A stretch of DNA of 51,104 nt from an uncultured Verrucomicrobia subdivision 3 bacterium (GTDB lineage: Bacteria; Verrucomicrobiota; Verrucomicrobiia; Limisphaerales; UBA11358), in assembly GCA_903833055.1 (NCBI GenBank), contig CAILDU010000188.1, positions 1 to 51,104 of the forward strand. The letters are read 5' to 3'. The position numbers and the translations under genes are program-made. Below the pieces are notes generated by a model, which did not search any database, was not told the DNA's origin, and saw only the letters and a list, made by a program, of their open reading frames with translations. Of the stretch, positions 25,982-35,114 are shown one piece after another. The stretch's first letter is position 1. The number at the start of each line of letters is the position of its first letter.

Positions 25982-26440
25982 ATGAAAGAACAACCTTCAA
26001 ATGCAGGCGAATCGTTGTGGCGGCGGAAGCTTGCCGAGGCCGAACGCGCCGCGTTGCGCGCGTCGCCGGAATTGGAACTGGAAGCCAGACTTACAGCGGC
26101 ACTGGATAAAATTTCCGAAGCGTCCGTGCCTTCCAATTTCACTGCGCGCGTGCTCGCCGCCGTCGAATTGGAAGAAATGCGTTCGGCGCGTTCGCGCTGG
26201 CATTGGAACTGGCATTCGCTTTTTCCGCGCATCGCTGTGGCGTGCGCCGTTTTGATTTTTGCCGGCGTCGGCATCCAGCGGTTCGAGACAAATTCACATC
26301 GTCTGGCGCTGGCAAAAGATGTCGCGATGGTTACTACGGCGCAACCGCCAAGTGTGGACGCGCTCGAAAATCTCGATGCCATCCAGCGTATGAGCCAACC
26401 GGCGCACGCCGACGGCGAACTGCTGGCCGTGCTGCAATGA
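25982..26440 (+). CDS. Single-pass membrane protein, anti-sigma-like
   Basis: The 152-residue protein has an acidic N-terminal helical region (LWRRKLAEAERAALRASPEL), a Trp-rich stretch, one membrane helix (RIAVACAVLIFAGVGIQRF, about residue 80-100) and a periplasmic tail. The layout is that of anti-sigma or membrane-anchored regulatory proteins, but no zinc motif is present and no ECF sigma gene is adjacent. It overlaps the DUF3106 gene by four bases (ATGA). Confidence 0.75.
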   Translation: MKEQPSNAGESLWRRKLAEAERAALRASPELELEARLTAALDKISEASVPSNFTARVLAAVELEEMRSARSRWHWNWHSLFPRIAVACAVLIFAGVGIQRFETNSHRLALAKDVAMVTTAQPPSVDALENLDAIQRMSQPAHADGELLAVLQ

Positions 26441-27357
26441 TTCGCTTGCAACAATTTATTTTTGTTCTCGCGCTGATAATTTCCATTTCTGCCGCCGCGC
26501 AAAATCCGCCGTTGCCGCCAGACGCGGAAAAAATTTCACCCGTGCCGGCAAATCTGATTCCATCGGTGCTGCAATTGCAGTCGCCCGTAGATTTTTTCCG
26601 GCAGTTGCTCGCGATGACGCCGTCGGAACGGCTCACCGCGCTCACGAATCGTCCGCCGGAAGCGCGCGCAAAAATTCTTGCGAAAGTGCGCGAGTATCAG
26701 GCGCTAAATCCAGACGAACGTGAGTTGCGCCTGCGTGCGACGGAACTGCGCTGGTATCTTGTGCCGCTGCTACGACTGTCGCCGACGAACCGCGTGACGC
26801 GGCTGGCAATGGTTCCGCCAGACATGCAGGAACTGGTTAACTCGCGTTTGCTGCATTGGGATATTTTGCCGCCACCGCTCAAACAGGAATTTTTGACGAA
26901 CGATTCCACACTCCATTATTTCGCCCGCGTCGAACCAACCGACGCAACGTCCGCCAATCCCGATCAGCAAAAAATCGCCGACCGGTTCAACCAGTTTTTT
27001 GAACTCACAGCGGCGGAAAAAAGATCAACACTCAACACGCTTTCCACCGCCGAACGCGCACAGATGGAAAAAACCTTGCAGTCGTTTGAAAAACTTCCGC
27101 CCCGGCAACGGCTCACTTGCGTGCACAATTACGCCAAGTTCGCCGGCATGAGCACGACGGAGCGCGCGGAGTTTTTGAAGAACGCGGATGACTGGTCAAA
27201 AATGTCGCCCGCCGAACGCCAAACATGGCGCGACCTCGTGAAAACCGTTCCGCTCTGGCCGCCCATGCCGCCGCCAATGGCGATCATGCCGCCCAACTTG
27301 ATTCCCCACGCCACGTCCAAACTTCCGCGCGCGACCGTGGCGACGAATTTGAACTGA
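26437..27357 (+). CDS. DUF3106-family exported protein
   Basis: The ATG overlapping the previous stop gives 306 residues with a signal peptide (MIRLQQFIFVLALIISISAA). The mature protein repeats a helical unit of the form MTPSERLTALTNRPPEARAK, ALNPDERELRLRATELRWYL, AAEKRSTLNTLSTAERAQME and KMSPAERQTWRDLV, typical of DUF3106. These proteins often accompany anti-sigma-like partners, which fits the coupled upstream gene. The molecular function is unknown. Confidence 0.85.
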   Translation: MIRLQQFIFVLALIISISAAAQNPPLPPDAEKISPVPANLIPSVLQLQSPVDFFRQLLAMTPSERLTALTNRPPEARAKILAKVREYQALNPDERELRLRATELRWYLVPLLRLSPTNRVTRLAMVPPDMQELVNSRLLHWDILPPPLKQEFLTNDSTLHYFARVEPTDATSANPDQQKIADRFNQFFELTAAEKRSTLNTLSTAERAQMEKTLQSFEKLPPRQRLTCVHNYAKFAGMSTTERAEFLKNADDWSKMSPAERQTWRDLVKTVPLWPPMPPPMAIMPPNLIPHATSKLPRATVATNLN

Positions 27358-27372
27358 CCGCAGTTTCAAATT
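27346..27372. repeat. Inverted repeat across the DUF3106 stop codon
   Basis: AATTTGAACTG (27346-27356), a 4-base loop, and CAGTTTCAAATT (27361-27372) can pair with one bulged base. The right arm continues as TTTCAAA, TTTCAAT, so it also has a heptamer flavour. It may serve as a weak terminator before lgt. Confidence 0.55.
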
Positions 27373-27405
27373 TCAATTTCCACCGTAACGCTTTAACTTC
27401 CCGCC

Positions 27406-28173
27406 GTGCATCCGATTGCTTTTTATTTCGGTTCGTTGCCTGTCCGCTGGTATGGCGTGATGATGGCGTGCGCGTTTCTCGCTGGTCTGTGGACCGCCAC
27501 ACGCCGCGCGCGACTCGTAAACGTCTCCGGTGATATCATCGCCGACGTGACGTTGTGGCTCATGGTTGGCAGCATCATCGGCGCGCGCTTCGTTTATGTG
27601 ACGACATATTGGAAGCAGGAATTTGCCGACCAGCCGTTCTCCGAAGTTTTCATGATCCAACACGGCGGACTCGTCTATTACGGCGGGCTTATCGGTGCAG
27701 CAATTACGGGTCTCGGCTATCTGTATTGGAAAAAACTTCCAGTCTGGAAAATTGCCGACATCCTCGCGCCGAGCATCGCATTAGGCAGTGTTTTCGGGCG
27801 AATTGGCTGCCTGCTCAACGGCTGTTGCTACGGCCACGCGTGCGATTTGCCGTGGGCAATCCATTTTCCCGCCGACCACGAAACGCACGGCATCGCGGTG
27901 CATCCGACGGAAATTTACGACGCGCTATTGAATTTAATTCTCTACGTTTTTCTTGCTTGGCTGTTCCGCCGCAAAAAATTTGACGGACAAATTATTGCGA
28001 CCTACCTGATGGTTTACGCCGTCTTTCGCTCCATCGCAGAAACTTTTCGCGGCGATTACCCGACCGACCACGTTCACGCCGGACTGACTTCCGCACAGCT
28101 CGTGAGCGTGCCGATTTTTGTGATGGGAATTATTCTGGCGATAATTCTTTCACGTCGTCCCGCCGCCAAATGA
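27406..28173 (+). CDS. lgt: Prolipoprotein diacylglyceryl transferase
   Basis: Lgt transfers a diacylglyceryl group from phosphatidylglycerol to the lipobox Cys of prolipoproteins in the inner membrane. The 255-residue protein starts at a GTG (MHPIAFYFGSLPVRWYGVMM) and has several membrane helices. The signature GRIGCLLNGCCYG with its invariant Arg and Asn is present, as is HGGLVYYGGLIGA. The stop overlaps the miaA start (ATGA). Confidence 0.96.
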   Translation: MHPIAFYFGSLPVRWYGVMMACAFLAGLWTATRRARLVNVSGDIIADVTLWLMVGSIIGARFVYVTTYWKQEFADQPFSEVFMIQHGGLVYYGGLIGAAITGLGYLYWKKLPVWKIADILAPSIALGSVFGRIGCLLNGCCYGHACDLPWAIHFPADHETHGIAVHPTEIYDALLNLILYVFLAWLFRRKKFDGQIIATYLMVYAVFRSIAETFRGDYPTDHVHAGLTSAQLVSVPIFVMGIILAIILSRRPAAK

Positions 28174-29081
28174 AGTCACCCATTTTCATTGCTGGGCCGA
28201 CGGCGGTCGGCAAATCGGAAATCGCCTTGCGGCTCGCGGAAAAAATCGGCGGTGAAATTATTTCCGTGGATTCGATGCAAGTTTATCGCGGGCTGGACAT
28301 CGGCACGGCCAAACCGTCGCCCGCTGAACGCGCCAAAGTCCCGCATCACCTGATTGACGTTTGCGATTTGACCAAGGCCTTCGACGCCGCGCAATTTATT
28401 CGCCACGCGCAAACGGCTGTCGCCGAAATTCAATCGCGCAATAAAACGCCAATTTTTTGCGGCGGCACGGGACTTTACTTTAAGGCGTTTCTCGAAGGAC
28501 TCGGTGAAGCACCCGCCACCGACGCGAACGTGCGCGCTGAATTGGAAGCCGCGCCGCTGGAAAAATTATTGGAGGAATTGCAGGAACGCGATCCGGCGAC
28601 GTTTGAAAAAATTGACCGGCAAAATCCGCGCCGTGTTGTCCGCGCGGTGGAAGTGATTCGTTTGACCGGCAAAAAGTTTTCCGAGCAACGGTCAAATTGG
28701 AATCCAGAATCCAGAATCCAGAATCCAGAATCGCGATTCATTTGCTTCATCCGTGCGAGTTCCGATTTGCAAAAACGCATTGACCGGCGCGTGGACGAAA
28801 TGTTCCGGCGCGGACTGGTCGCGGAGACGGAACAGCTTTTGAAACACGGTTTGGCGGAAAATAAATTTGCCATGCAAGCCATCGGCTATCGTCAAGTTGT
28901 CGAGCATTTACAAGGCGAACGTGATTTGGCGGCAACGATTGAGCTGGTGAAAATCCGCACGCGCCAGTTCGCCAAACGGCAACTGACGTGGTTTCGCCGT
29001 CATGGAAATTGCGAGTGGATGGAACTGAAGTCGGATAATTCGGTAGACGAAATTCTCGCAAAGCTGGCGACTCATGGTTAA
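28170..29081 (+). CDS. miaA: tRNA dimethylallyltransferase
   Basis: MiaA adds the isopentenyl group to A37 of tRNAs reading UNN codons. The 303-residue protein has the P-loop AGPTAVGKSEIALRLA, the DSMQVYRGLDIGTAKPS motif, HHLIDV, and GGTGLYFKAFLEGL; the C-terminal region has AIGYRQVVEHLQG and RQFAKRQLTWFRR. Near residues 178-190 the sequence NPESRIQNPESR is encoded by four AATCCAG repeats. It is co-transcribed with lgt and followed 9 nt later by hemL. Confidence 0.96.
   Translation: MKSPIFIAGPTAVGKSEIALRLAEKIGGEIISVDSMQVYRGLDIGTAKPSPAERAKVPHHLIDVCDLTKAFDAAQFIRHAQTAVAEIQSRNKTPIFCGGTGLYFKAFLEGLGEAPATDANVRAELEAAPLEKLLEELQERDPATFEKIDRQNPRRVVRAVEVIRLTGKKFSEQRSNWNPESRIQNPESRFICFIRASSDLQKRIDRRVDEMFRRGLVAETEQLLKHGLAENKFAMQAIGYRQVVEHLQGERDLAATIELVKIRTRQFAKRQLTWFRRHGNCEWMELKSDNSVDEILAKLATHG
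28701..28735. repeat. AATCCAG heptamer repeat inside miaA
   Basis: AATCCAG occurs four times without change (28701, 28708, 28715, 28722), followed by AATCGCG. Because 7 and 3 share no factor, three units encode the peptide NPESRIQ once, and the fourth begins it again. The repeat lies in a loop of the isopentenyltransferase and keeps the frame open. Confidence 0.95.
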
Positions 29082-29090
29082 TTTATTTTT

Positions 29091-30407
29091 GTGAACCGAA
29101 CGCAGTCCGAAAAACTTTTTGCCGAGGCGTTGAAATATATTCCCGGCGGTGTCAATTCGCCGGTGCGCGCCTTCCGCGCCGTCGGCGGCAATCCATTTTT
29201 CGTCAATCGCGCCAGCGGCTCCAAAGTTTGGGATGTGGACGGCAATGAATTGATTGATTATGTCTGCACTTGGGGACCGGCGATTTTGGGACACGCGCAT
29301 CCGAAAATTATTTCCGCCGTTAAAACTGCCGCCGAATTCGGCACGAGTTTTGGTATTCCAAATCCTTTGGAAGTGACGATGGCGAAACGCATCTGCGAAC
29401 TCGTGCCGAGTGTGAAAAAAATTCGCATGACGAGCAGCGGCACGGAGGCGTGCATGAGCGCGATTCGGCTGGCGCGCGGTTTTACGCAACGCGACAAAAT
29501 CATCAAGTTCGACGGCTGTTATCACGGCCATGTGGATTCATTGCTGGTGCGCGCGGGGAGCGGTGCGCTGACGTTCGGACATCCAGACAGCGCGGGCATT
29601 CCGGCGGCGTTCACGTCACACACCATCGTCGCGCCTTACAACGATGTCGAGGCGGTGAAAGCCATCTTCGCGGCGAACAAAAATGAAATTGCCGGCATCA
29701 TCGTGGAGCCGGTGCCGGGCAACGCGGGACTTTATTTACCGCAGCCGGGTTACTTGGAATTCTTGCGCGAAATCACGGCGGCGAATGGCGCGCTTTTAAT
29801 TTTTGATGAAGTGATGACGGGTTTTCGTTTGGCGAAAGGCGGCGCGCAAGAGCGTTTTGGAATTACACCGGATTTGTCCACGTTCGGCAAAGTCATCGGC
29901 GGTGGATTGCCGGTGGGTGCGTTTGGCGGGCGCGCGGAAATTATGGATTATCTCGCGCCGCTCGGGCCGGTGTATCAGGCGGGAACGTTGAGCGGCAATC
30001 CGATTGCGATGGCGGCGGGCTTGGCGAATTTGGAAGAACTCAATGGAAAAGCGGAAAGCGGAAAGCGGAAAGCGGAAAATGAAAATGCCTATGCGGTGCT
30101 CGAAAAACTCGGCGCGCACCTTGAAGCGGGTATGACGGACGCCGCGAAATCTGCAAACGTGCCGGTGCGGTTCAACCGCTGCGGATCGATGTTCTGCGGC
30201 TACTTTACGGATGCCCCGGTTCACAATGTGGCGGACGCGATGAAGAGCGACCGCGAGAAATTCAAAAAGTTTTTCCACGGAATGTTGGACGCGGGAATTT
30301 ACTTCGCGCCGTCACAGTTTGAAGCGGGATTTATTTCCACGGCGCACACGGCGGCGGACATTGAAACGACGGTGCGCGCGGCGGCCAAAGTGTTGCGGAC
30401 GTTGTAA
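29091..30407 (+). CDS. hemL: Glutamate-1-semialdehyde 2,1-aminomutase
   Basis: HemL makes 5-aminolevulinate in the C5 heme route. The 438-residue PLP enzyme starts at a GTG ([20 protein letters not shown]). Landmarks are [45 protein letters not shown], and the PLP Lys in [19 protein letters not shown]. Near residue 320 a lysine/glutamate-rich stretch ([14 protein letters not shown]) is encoded by a heptamer repeat between two helices. It follows miaA by 9 nt and lies about 5 kb from the other hem genes. Confidence 0.97.
   Translation: MNRTQSEKLFAEALKYIPGGVNSPVRAFRAVGGNPFFVNRASGSKVWDVDGNELIDYVCTWGPAILGHAHPKIISAVKTAAEFGTSFGIPNPLEVTMAKRICELVPSVKKIRMTSSGTEACMSAIRLARGFTQRDKIIKFDGCYHGHVDSLLVRAGSGALTFGHPDSAGIPAAFTSHTIVAPYNDVEAVKAIFAANKNEIAGIIVEPVPGNAGLYLPQPGYLEFLREITAANGALLIFDEVMTGFRLAKGGAQERFGITPDLSTFGKVIGGGLPVGAFGGRAEIMDYLAPLGPVYQAGTLSGNPIAMAAGLANLEELNGKAESGKRKAENENAYAVLEKLGAHLEAGMTDAAKSANVPVRFNRCGSMFCGYFTDAPVHNVADAMKSDREKFKKFFHGMLDAGIYFAPSQFEAGFISTAHTAADIETTVRAAAKVLRTL
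30053..30080. repeat. GGAAAGC heptamer repeat inside hemL
   Basis: GGAAAGC occurs three times in tandem (30053, 30060, 30067), preceded by GGAAAAGC and followed by GGAAAAT. It encodes [13 protein letters not shown] residues in a loop of HemL without breaking the frame. Confidence 0.9.
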
Positions 30408-30490
30408 CCTTCAAGCGGGCGTTGCGTCTGTCTGTTTAATCCGCCACAACCAACAACCGGCGGTTCGCACCCGAACATTAAAACAACATT

Positions 30491-30916
30491 ATGAAATTCA
30501 ATAAAACATTGATGATTGCCACGCTCGCCGTGGGCAGTCTGTTCGCCAGCGGCATTCCGTCGCAGGCGCAGGAAAACACGAACGCTCCGGCTGCCGGCGC
30601 ACCGCCCGGCGGCATGCGCGTGCGTCCGAACTTTGACACGCTGGCGAAAAATCTTGAATTGACCGACGCGCAGAAGCCGCAGGTCAAAGTGATTTTTGAT
30701 GAGCAGCAGCAAAAAATGAAAGAGTTGCGCGCAGACACCAGCGTGGCGCAGACCGACAAGCGCGCCAAGGCCAAGGAAATTCGCGATGCCGCGACGGCGA
30801 AACTGAAACCCATCCTGACGGCGGAACAATTCGCCAAGTGGGAAAAAATGGGAACCGGTATGCGCCAACGTCCGACGGCGGCTCCGGCCGCTGGCGACAC
30901 GGCTCCGAAAAACTAA
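30491..30916 (+). CDS. Small exported Spy/LTXXQ-like protein
   Basis: The 141-residue product has a signal peptide (MKFNKTLMIATLAVGSLFAS, cleavage near SQAQE), a Pro/Ala/Gly linker, and a helical core: LELTDAQKPQVKVIFDEQQQ, KMKELRADTS, KPILTAEQFAKWEKM. The pattern of LTxxQ plus a long helix and LTAEQ resembles the periplasmic Spy/CpxP family, which are chaperones or stress sensors. It is a single-gene unit with its own terminator. Confidence 0.82.
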   Translation: MKFNKTLMIATLAVGSLFASGIPSQAQENTNAPAAGAPPGGMRVRPNFDTLAKNLELTDAQKPQVKVIFDEQQQKMKELRADTSVAQTDKRAKAKEIRDAATAKLKPILTAEQFAKWEKMGTGMRQRPTAAPAAGDTAPKN

Positions 30917-30930
30917 AATTAAAAAAACAA

Positions 30931-30966
30931 AGCGGGACGGCCAAAAGCTGTCCCGCTTTTTTATTT
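30931..30966. terminator. Intrinsic terminator, probably bidirectional
   Basis: AGCGGGACGGC and GCTGTCCCGCT pair across a loop of CAAAA and are followed by a run of T residues; an A-run just before the stem would serve aspS transcripts coming from the other strand. It sits between two convergent genes. Confidence 0.9.
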
Positions 30967-30986
30967 TTACAAATGCGATTGAGGAA

Positions 30987-32810
30987 TCAAGGCTTGGCCG
31001 GAACCGGGGTCGGAGCAGCCGGTTTCACCTTCACTTCGAGATAAAGATCGCGCAGTTGCTTCGGTTCGACGGTGCTGGGCGAATCCGTCATCAAGTCCGT
31101 GCCTTTCGCCGTTTTGGGGAAGGCGATTACGTCGCGGATGCTGGTCACGCCGCAGAGAATTGCGATGAGCCGGTCAAAGCCAAGCGCGATGCCGCCGTGC
31201 GGTGGCGCGCCGTAACGAAACGCTTCGAGCATGTAACCGAAACGCGCCTTCACCATGTCCGGCGGAATCGCGAGCAGTTCTTCAAAAATAGTTTTCTGCA
31301 CGTCGGGCTGGTGGATGCGGATGGAGCCGCCGCCGAGTTCGACGCCGTTGACGACGATGTCGTAATGCTGGCCGCGAACTTTCTTGGGGTCGGTCTTGAG
31401 CAGCGCGATGTCTTCCGCGACGGGCGCGGTGAACGGATGATGACTGGAATACCAGCGGTTCTGTTCGCGGTCGAAACCGAGCAGCGGAAATTCGATGACC
31501 CAGAGAAAATTAAATTGCTTCGGATCAATCACCAGCTTGCCTTGCGTCTTCAAAACGTCGGCGCAATACAAACGGATTTTGCCGAGGATTTCGCAGGCGT
31601 TCAGCCATTGGTCGGCGGCAAACAAAATCAAATCGCCTTCCTGAATCGCGAGCTTCGTGGTGAGCGCGGCTTTTTCGGCTTCGCTGAAAAACTTCACGAT
31701 GGGCGATTTCCATTCGCCGCCTTCAACCTTGATGAACGCCAGTCCTTTCGCGCCAAAACTTTTCGCGTATTCGGTCATCGTCTCGATCTGGCCTTGCGTT
31801 GCGCCGGCCATGCCTTTGGCGTTCAGCGCTTTTACCACGCCACCATTGGCGATTGTGCCGCTGAACACTTTGAACGTGCTCGCACGAAAATCTTCCGTCA
31901 TGTCCACGAGTTCCATGCCGAAGCGCGTGTCGGGCTTATCAATGCCGTAGCGATTGAGCGCTTCTTCAAATGAAATGCGTTTGAACGGCGTGGGCACATC
32001 AATGTTCAGCGCGGTTTTCCAAACGCGTTTGAGCAAGCCTTCGATGAGCGAATAAATATCTTCGCGGTCAATAAAACTCATCTCGATGTCCACTTGCGTG
32101 AACTCCGGCTGGCGGTCGGCGCGCAAATCTTCATCACGATAACAGCGCGCAAGCTGAAAATATTTTTCCACGCCGGCGACCATGAGAATTTGTTTGAACT
32201 GCTGCGGCGATTGCGGCAGCGCGTAAAAAGTTCCCGGCTCGCGGCGGTTCGGCACGAGAAATTCGCGAGCACCTTCAGGCGTGGACTTGAAGAGCGTGGG
32301 CGTTTCGACTTCGAGAAAACCTTGCTCGTCCATGAAACTGCGTGCGGCGATGGCGACTTTGGAACGCAATTTCAAATTGCGCGCCATTTCGGGACGGCGC
32401 AAATCAAGGTAGCGGTATTGCAGACGCAATTCTTCGTTCACCTTGTTGGCGATTTCGGGATCGTCCACGGGAAACGGCAGCACTTCCGCCATGTTCAGCA
32501 CTTCGAGACCGGTGACGCCGACTTCGATTTCGCCGGTGGGAATCTTCGCGTTGTTAGTGCCTTCGGGACGATGTCGCACTTTACCGGTGAGGCTCACGAC
32601 GCATTCGCTGCGGAGCGCGGCGGCTTGCGCAAAAAGTTCCGGCGTGAGATCGCTGGGATCGAACACCGTTTGCGTGCGGCCTTCGCGGTCGCGGATGTCG
32701 ATGAAGATGAGGCCGCCGAGATCACGGCGGGAATGGACCCAGCCAGACAGCGTGACGGTTTGCCCGATGTGAGCTGGGCGCAGTTCGTTGCAATGATGCG
32801 TGCGTTTCAT
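30987..32810 (-). CDS. aspS: Aspartyl-tRNA synthetase
   Basis: This class II synthetase charges tRNA-Asp. The 607-residue length and insertion (GAD) domain mark the bacterial type. The anticodon-binding OB fold starts TVTLSGWVHSRRDLGGLIFI. Motif 2 is YFQLARCYRDEDLRADRQPE, with FTQVDIEMSF following, and motif 3 is PPHGGIALGFDRLIAILCG. The C-terminus has a short Pro/Ala/Lys tail. Whether it is discriminating or also charges tRNA-Asn cannot be decided here. Confidence 0.97.
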   Translation of the reverse strand: MKRTHHCNELRPAHIGQTVTLSGWVHSRRDLGGLIFIDIRDREGRTQTVFDPSDLTPELFAQAAALRSECVVSLTGKVRHRPEGTNNAKIPTGEIEVGVTGLEVLNMAEVLPFPVDDPEIANKVNEELRLQYRYLDLRRPEMARNLKLRSKVAIAARSFMDEQGFLEVETPTLFKSTPEGAREFLVPNRREPGTFYALPQSPQQFKQILMVAGVEKYFQLARCYRDEDLRADRQPEFTQVDIEMSFIDREDIYSLIEGLLKRVWKTALNIDVPTPFKRISFEEALNRYGIDKPDTRFGMELVDMTEDFRASTFKVFSGTIANGGVVKALNAKGMAGATQGQIETMTEYAKSFGAKGLAFIKVEGGEWKSPIVKFFSEAEKAALTTKLAIQEGDLILFAADQWLNACEILGKIRLYCADVLKTQGKLVIDPKQFNFLWVIEFPLLGFDREQNRWYSSHHPFTAPVAEDIALLKTDPKKVRGQHYDIVVNGVELGGGSIRIHQPDVQKTIFEELLAIPPDMVKARFGYMLEAFRYGAPPHGGIALGFDRLIAILCGVTSIRDVIAFPKTAKGTDLMTDSPSTVEPKQLRDLYLEVKVKPAAPTPVPAKP

Positions 32811-32971
32811 GAAATTATTCGCTTGAGCGAATGTTGATTGTGGCCGCGAAACCGGCGGATTTCAAAGAGATTTTTCGAGTAATCGGCTTGATAAAAGTTT
32901 CGGCCACAGGCTCGACAGCACCCCAAAAATTGTCGCATCCTTTTCAGGTGTCCGGTGTTGAATTGAATGCT

Positions 32972-35098
32972 ATGAATTTCCTGCGCTATGGCGGTCTTAA
33001 AAATATTGCCGCTATTTTTTCCATTTTGTTGATTACCGCTGGCGTGGGTTACGCTGCCGCAGGCACGACCGCGCCACTGACGTTACAAGTCGTCGGGAGC
33101 GGAACGGTCAGCCCGAGTTACACAAACGGCCAACTGCTCAATGTCGGGCAGGCTTACAGTCTGACGGCCAAAGCAAAATCGAGTTTCACTTTCACGGGCT
33201 GGACGGGTGACACAAATAGCAGCAAAGCAAAACTGACGTTTGTCATGCCTTTTGTCGGCGAGTCGCTCACGGCGAATTTTGTAGATAAACAGAAGCCGAC
33301 TTTGACCATCAAGACGCCGGCAAACAGCACGGCGTTGACCAATCCCGCCATCGTCATCGCAGGCACGGCGCGGGATAACGATGCGGTCGACAATGTATTT
33401 TATAATTTTAATGGCACCGGTTGGTTGGCCGCTTCGACGGGAAATGGCTGGAGCAATTGGTGGGTGAATCTGACATTGTATTCCAACACCAATACATTAC
33501 AGGCCTGTGCAGTAGATCGCAGTGGAAATTTTTCCAAGACCAACTTGCTGAAGCTGACGTATTCCGCCGCGCCAACTTCATTGAACGGCATGCTCGTCAC
33601 TGTGACCAATGGCGACACGCTTTACAGCATCAGTTTCGGCAGCAGCACTTTTAGCGACGGAACAGGCGTGGGTTCCTACACCTACAAAAAGAACGGACCA
33701 GTCTCCGGTAAACTCCAACTCAAATTCACCGCCCCACCCTCGGCGGTGGGCAACGACACCGCAACCTTGTTATTCAGTGATGCCACCAACGGTAATTTTA
33801 CAGCGGCGGATGGAACCAGCGGCAATTTTGGCCTATCAACCGCCGATACGCTGGCTCCGTCTGCAGTTTCAGGAGCTGACATTTTATTGACCGATGGCAA
33901 CGACACTAACAATCAAACTCTCTTACAATTCCTGACCGCACCCCACATTGTGGATAACGGCCATATGTTTGATGTCGCTAATCCCCTCGTCATTTCATTG
34001 GATGATAATTACCCAGGCAACATAAGCGACCGCGTTAGCGTCATTTTCACTCACCTGAAATTTATTAACGGAAGCTTCGGTCCAGTTGCGCCGCAAACTT
34101 TCATTGGCACGGTCATTGCCACTGGATTTATTGCGGCTACGAATACGGTAACTATTCTGTTCGACAGTTCGGCCTTTCTCTCCAAGAAAGATTTGTATGC
34201 GCCAGCTGCAGACAGTCAATCGAACACCTTGAGTATTTTAACCTACTATTATACTAACACCGTGGGTATGAATGGAAATGGAACATTCAACTACACCAAT
34301 TACAGTCCGGTTGGATCATTGCTTAATTTAAATGAAGATGGCACAAATTCGTATTACGTTTTGACCTACACTAACTCACCTTCCACAAACACTGCGGATG
34401 TCGGAACTTTTTATTCAGAAACTTACGGTGCTAACGGCGGCTTCCAAGGCACAAATTCCGGCTCTTTCGCCATTGAGCAGCCACCGACAATCACCGTCGG
34501 CCCCCAAAACATCGTCGTGACCAATGGCGGAACAGCAAGTTTTTACGTCTCCGCTACGGGAAATCAGCCGTTAACCTATCAATGGCTTTTTAATGGAACC
34601 AATGTATATGACGGCACAGCCAATAGCTGGAGTTCAGCTTCTTTGTCTGGTTCATCCACGACTAACTTGACGATTACCGGTGCAAGCACAAGCGACATTG
34701 GAGCGTATGAAGTCGTCATCGCCAACTTTCTTGGCAGCGTAACCAGCAATCCAGCAATGCTGACGGTTGGTATTCCGCCAGTAATAACCACTCACCCTCT
34801 AGATACATCAGCGAAGACCAATGAAACGGCAAATTTCAAATTAACTTCCACCGGAACTCCACCATTACATTTTCAATGGTTTAATACATCCGGCTCGAAT
34901 AAAATCCTGACTGATGGTTCAACCTCATGGGGTTCTATTATTTCTGGTTCGTCTACTACCAATTTAACCATCAACTTCGCTACAAATAATGACGGCGGTT
35001 ATTATCAATGTATTGTTACCAATCTTTATGGGAGCGCGACTAGCAGTGCTGTAAAGTTGACTATCACCAATGCAGTAGGCTCAATTGTAGCTCCATAG
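32972..35098 (+). CDS. Secreted InlB-repeat/Ig-like surface protein
   Basis: The ATG at 32972 (MNFLRYGGLKNIAAIFSILL) gives 708 residues with a signal peptide. After it come a divergent InlB B-repeat-like domain (GSGTVSPSYTNGQLL, FTFTGWTGD), an Ig-like domain (about 90-180), a beta-rich middle region of about 280 residues that I do not recognise, and two Ig/I-set-like domains at the C-terminus (PLTYQWLFNG and PLHFQWFNTS, each followed by STTNLTI and a GxYxxxxxN strand). It is probably an adhesin or glycan-binding protein. It converges with the HerA-type gene. Confidence 0.87.
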   Translation: MNFLRYGGLKNIAAIFSILLITAGVGYAAAGTTAPLTLQVVGSGTVSPSYTNGQLLNVGQAYSLTAKAKSSFTFTGWTGDTNSSKAKLTFVMPFVGESLTANFVDKQKPTLTIKTPANSTALTNPAIVIAGTARDNDAVDNVFYNFNGTGWLAASTGNGWSNWWVNLTLYSNTNTLQACAVDRSGNFSKTNLLKLTYSAAPTSLNGMLVTVTNGDTLYSISFGSSTFSDGTGVGSYTYKKNGPVSGKLQLKFTAPPSAVGNDTATLLFSDATNGNFTAADGTSGNFGLSTADTLAPSAVSGADILLTDGNDTNNQTLLQFLTAPHIVDNGHMFDVANPLVISLDDNYPGNISDRVSVIFTHLKFINGSFGPVAPQTFIGTVIATGFIAATNTVTILFDSSAFLSKKDLYAPAADSQSNTLSILTYYYTNTVGMNGNGTFNYTNYSPVGSLLNLNEDGTNSYYVLTYTNSPSTNTADVGTFYSETYGANGGFQGTNSGSFAIEQPPTITVGPQNIVVTNGGTASFYVSATGNQPLTYQWLFNGTNVYDGTANSWSSASLSGSSTTNLTITGASTSDIGAYEVVIANFLGSVTSNPAMLTVGIPPVITTHPLDTSAKTNETANFKLTSTGTPPLHFQWFNTSGSNKILTDGSTSWGSIISGSSTTNLTINFATNNDGGYYQCIVTNLYGSATSSAVKLTITNAVGSIVAP

Positions 35099-35114
35099 TA
35101 GAACTGCCACAGGC

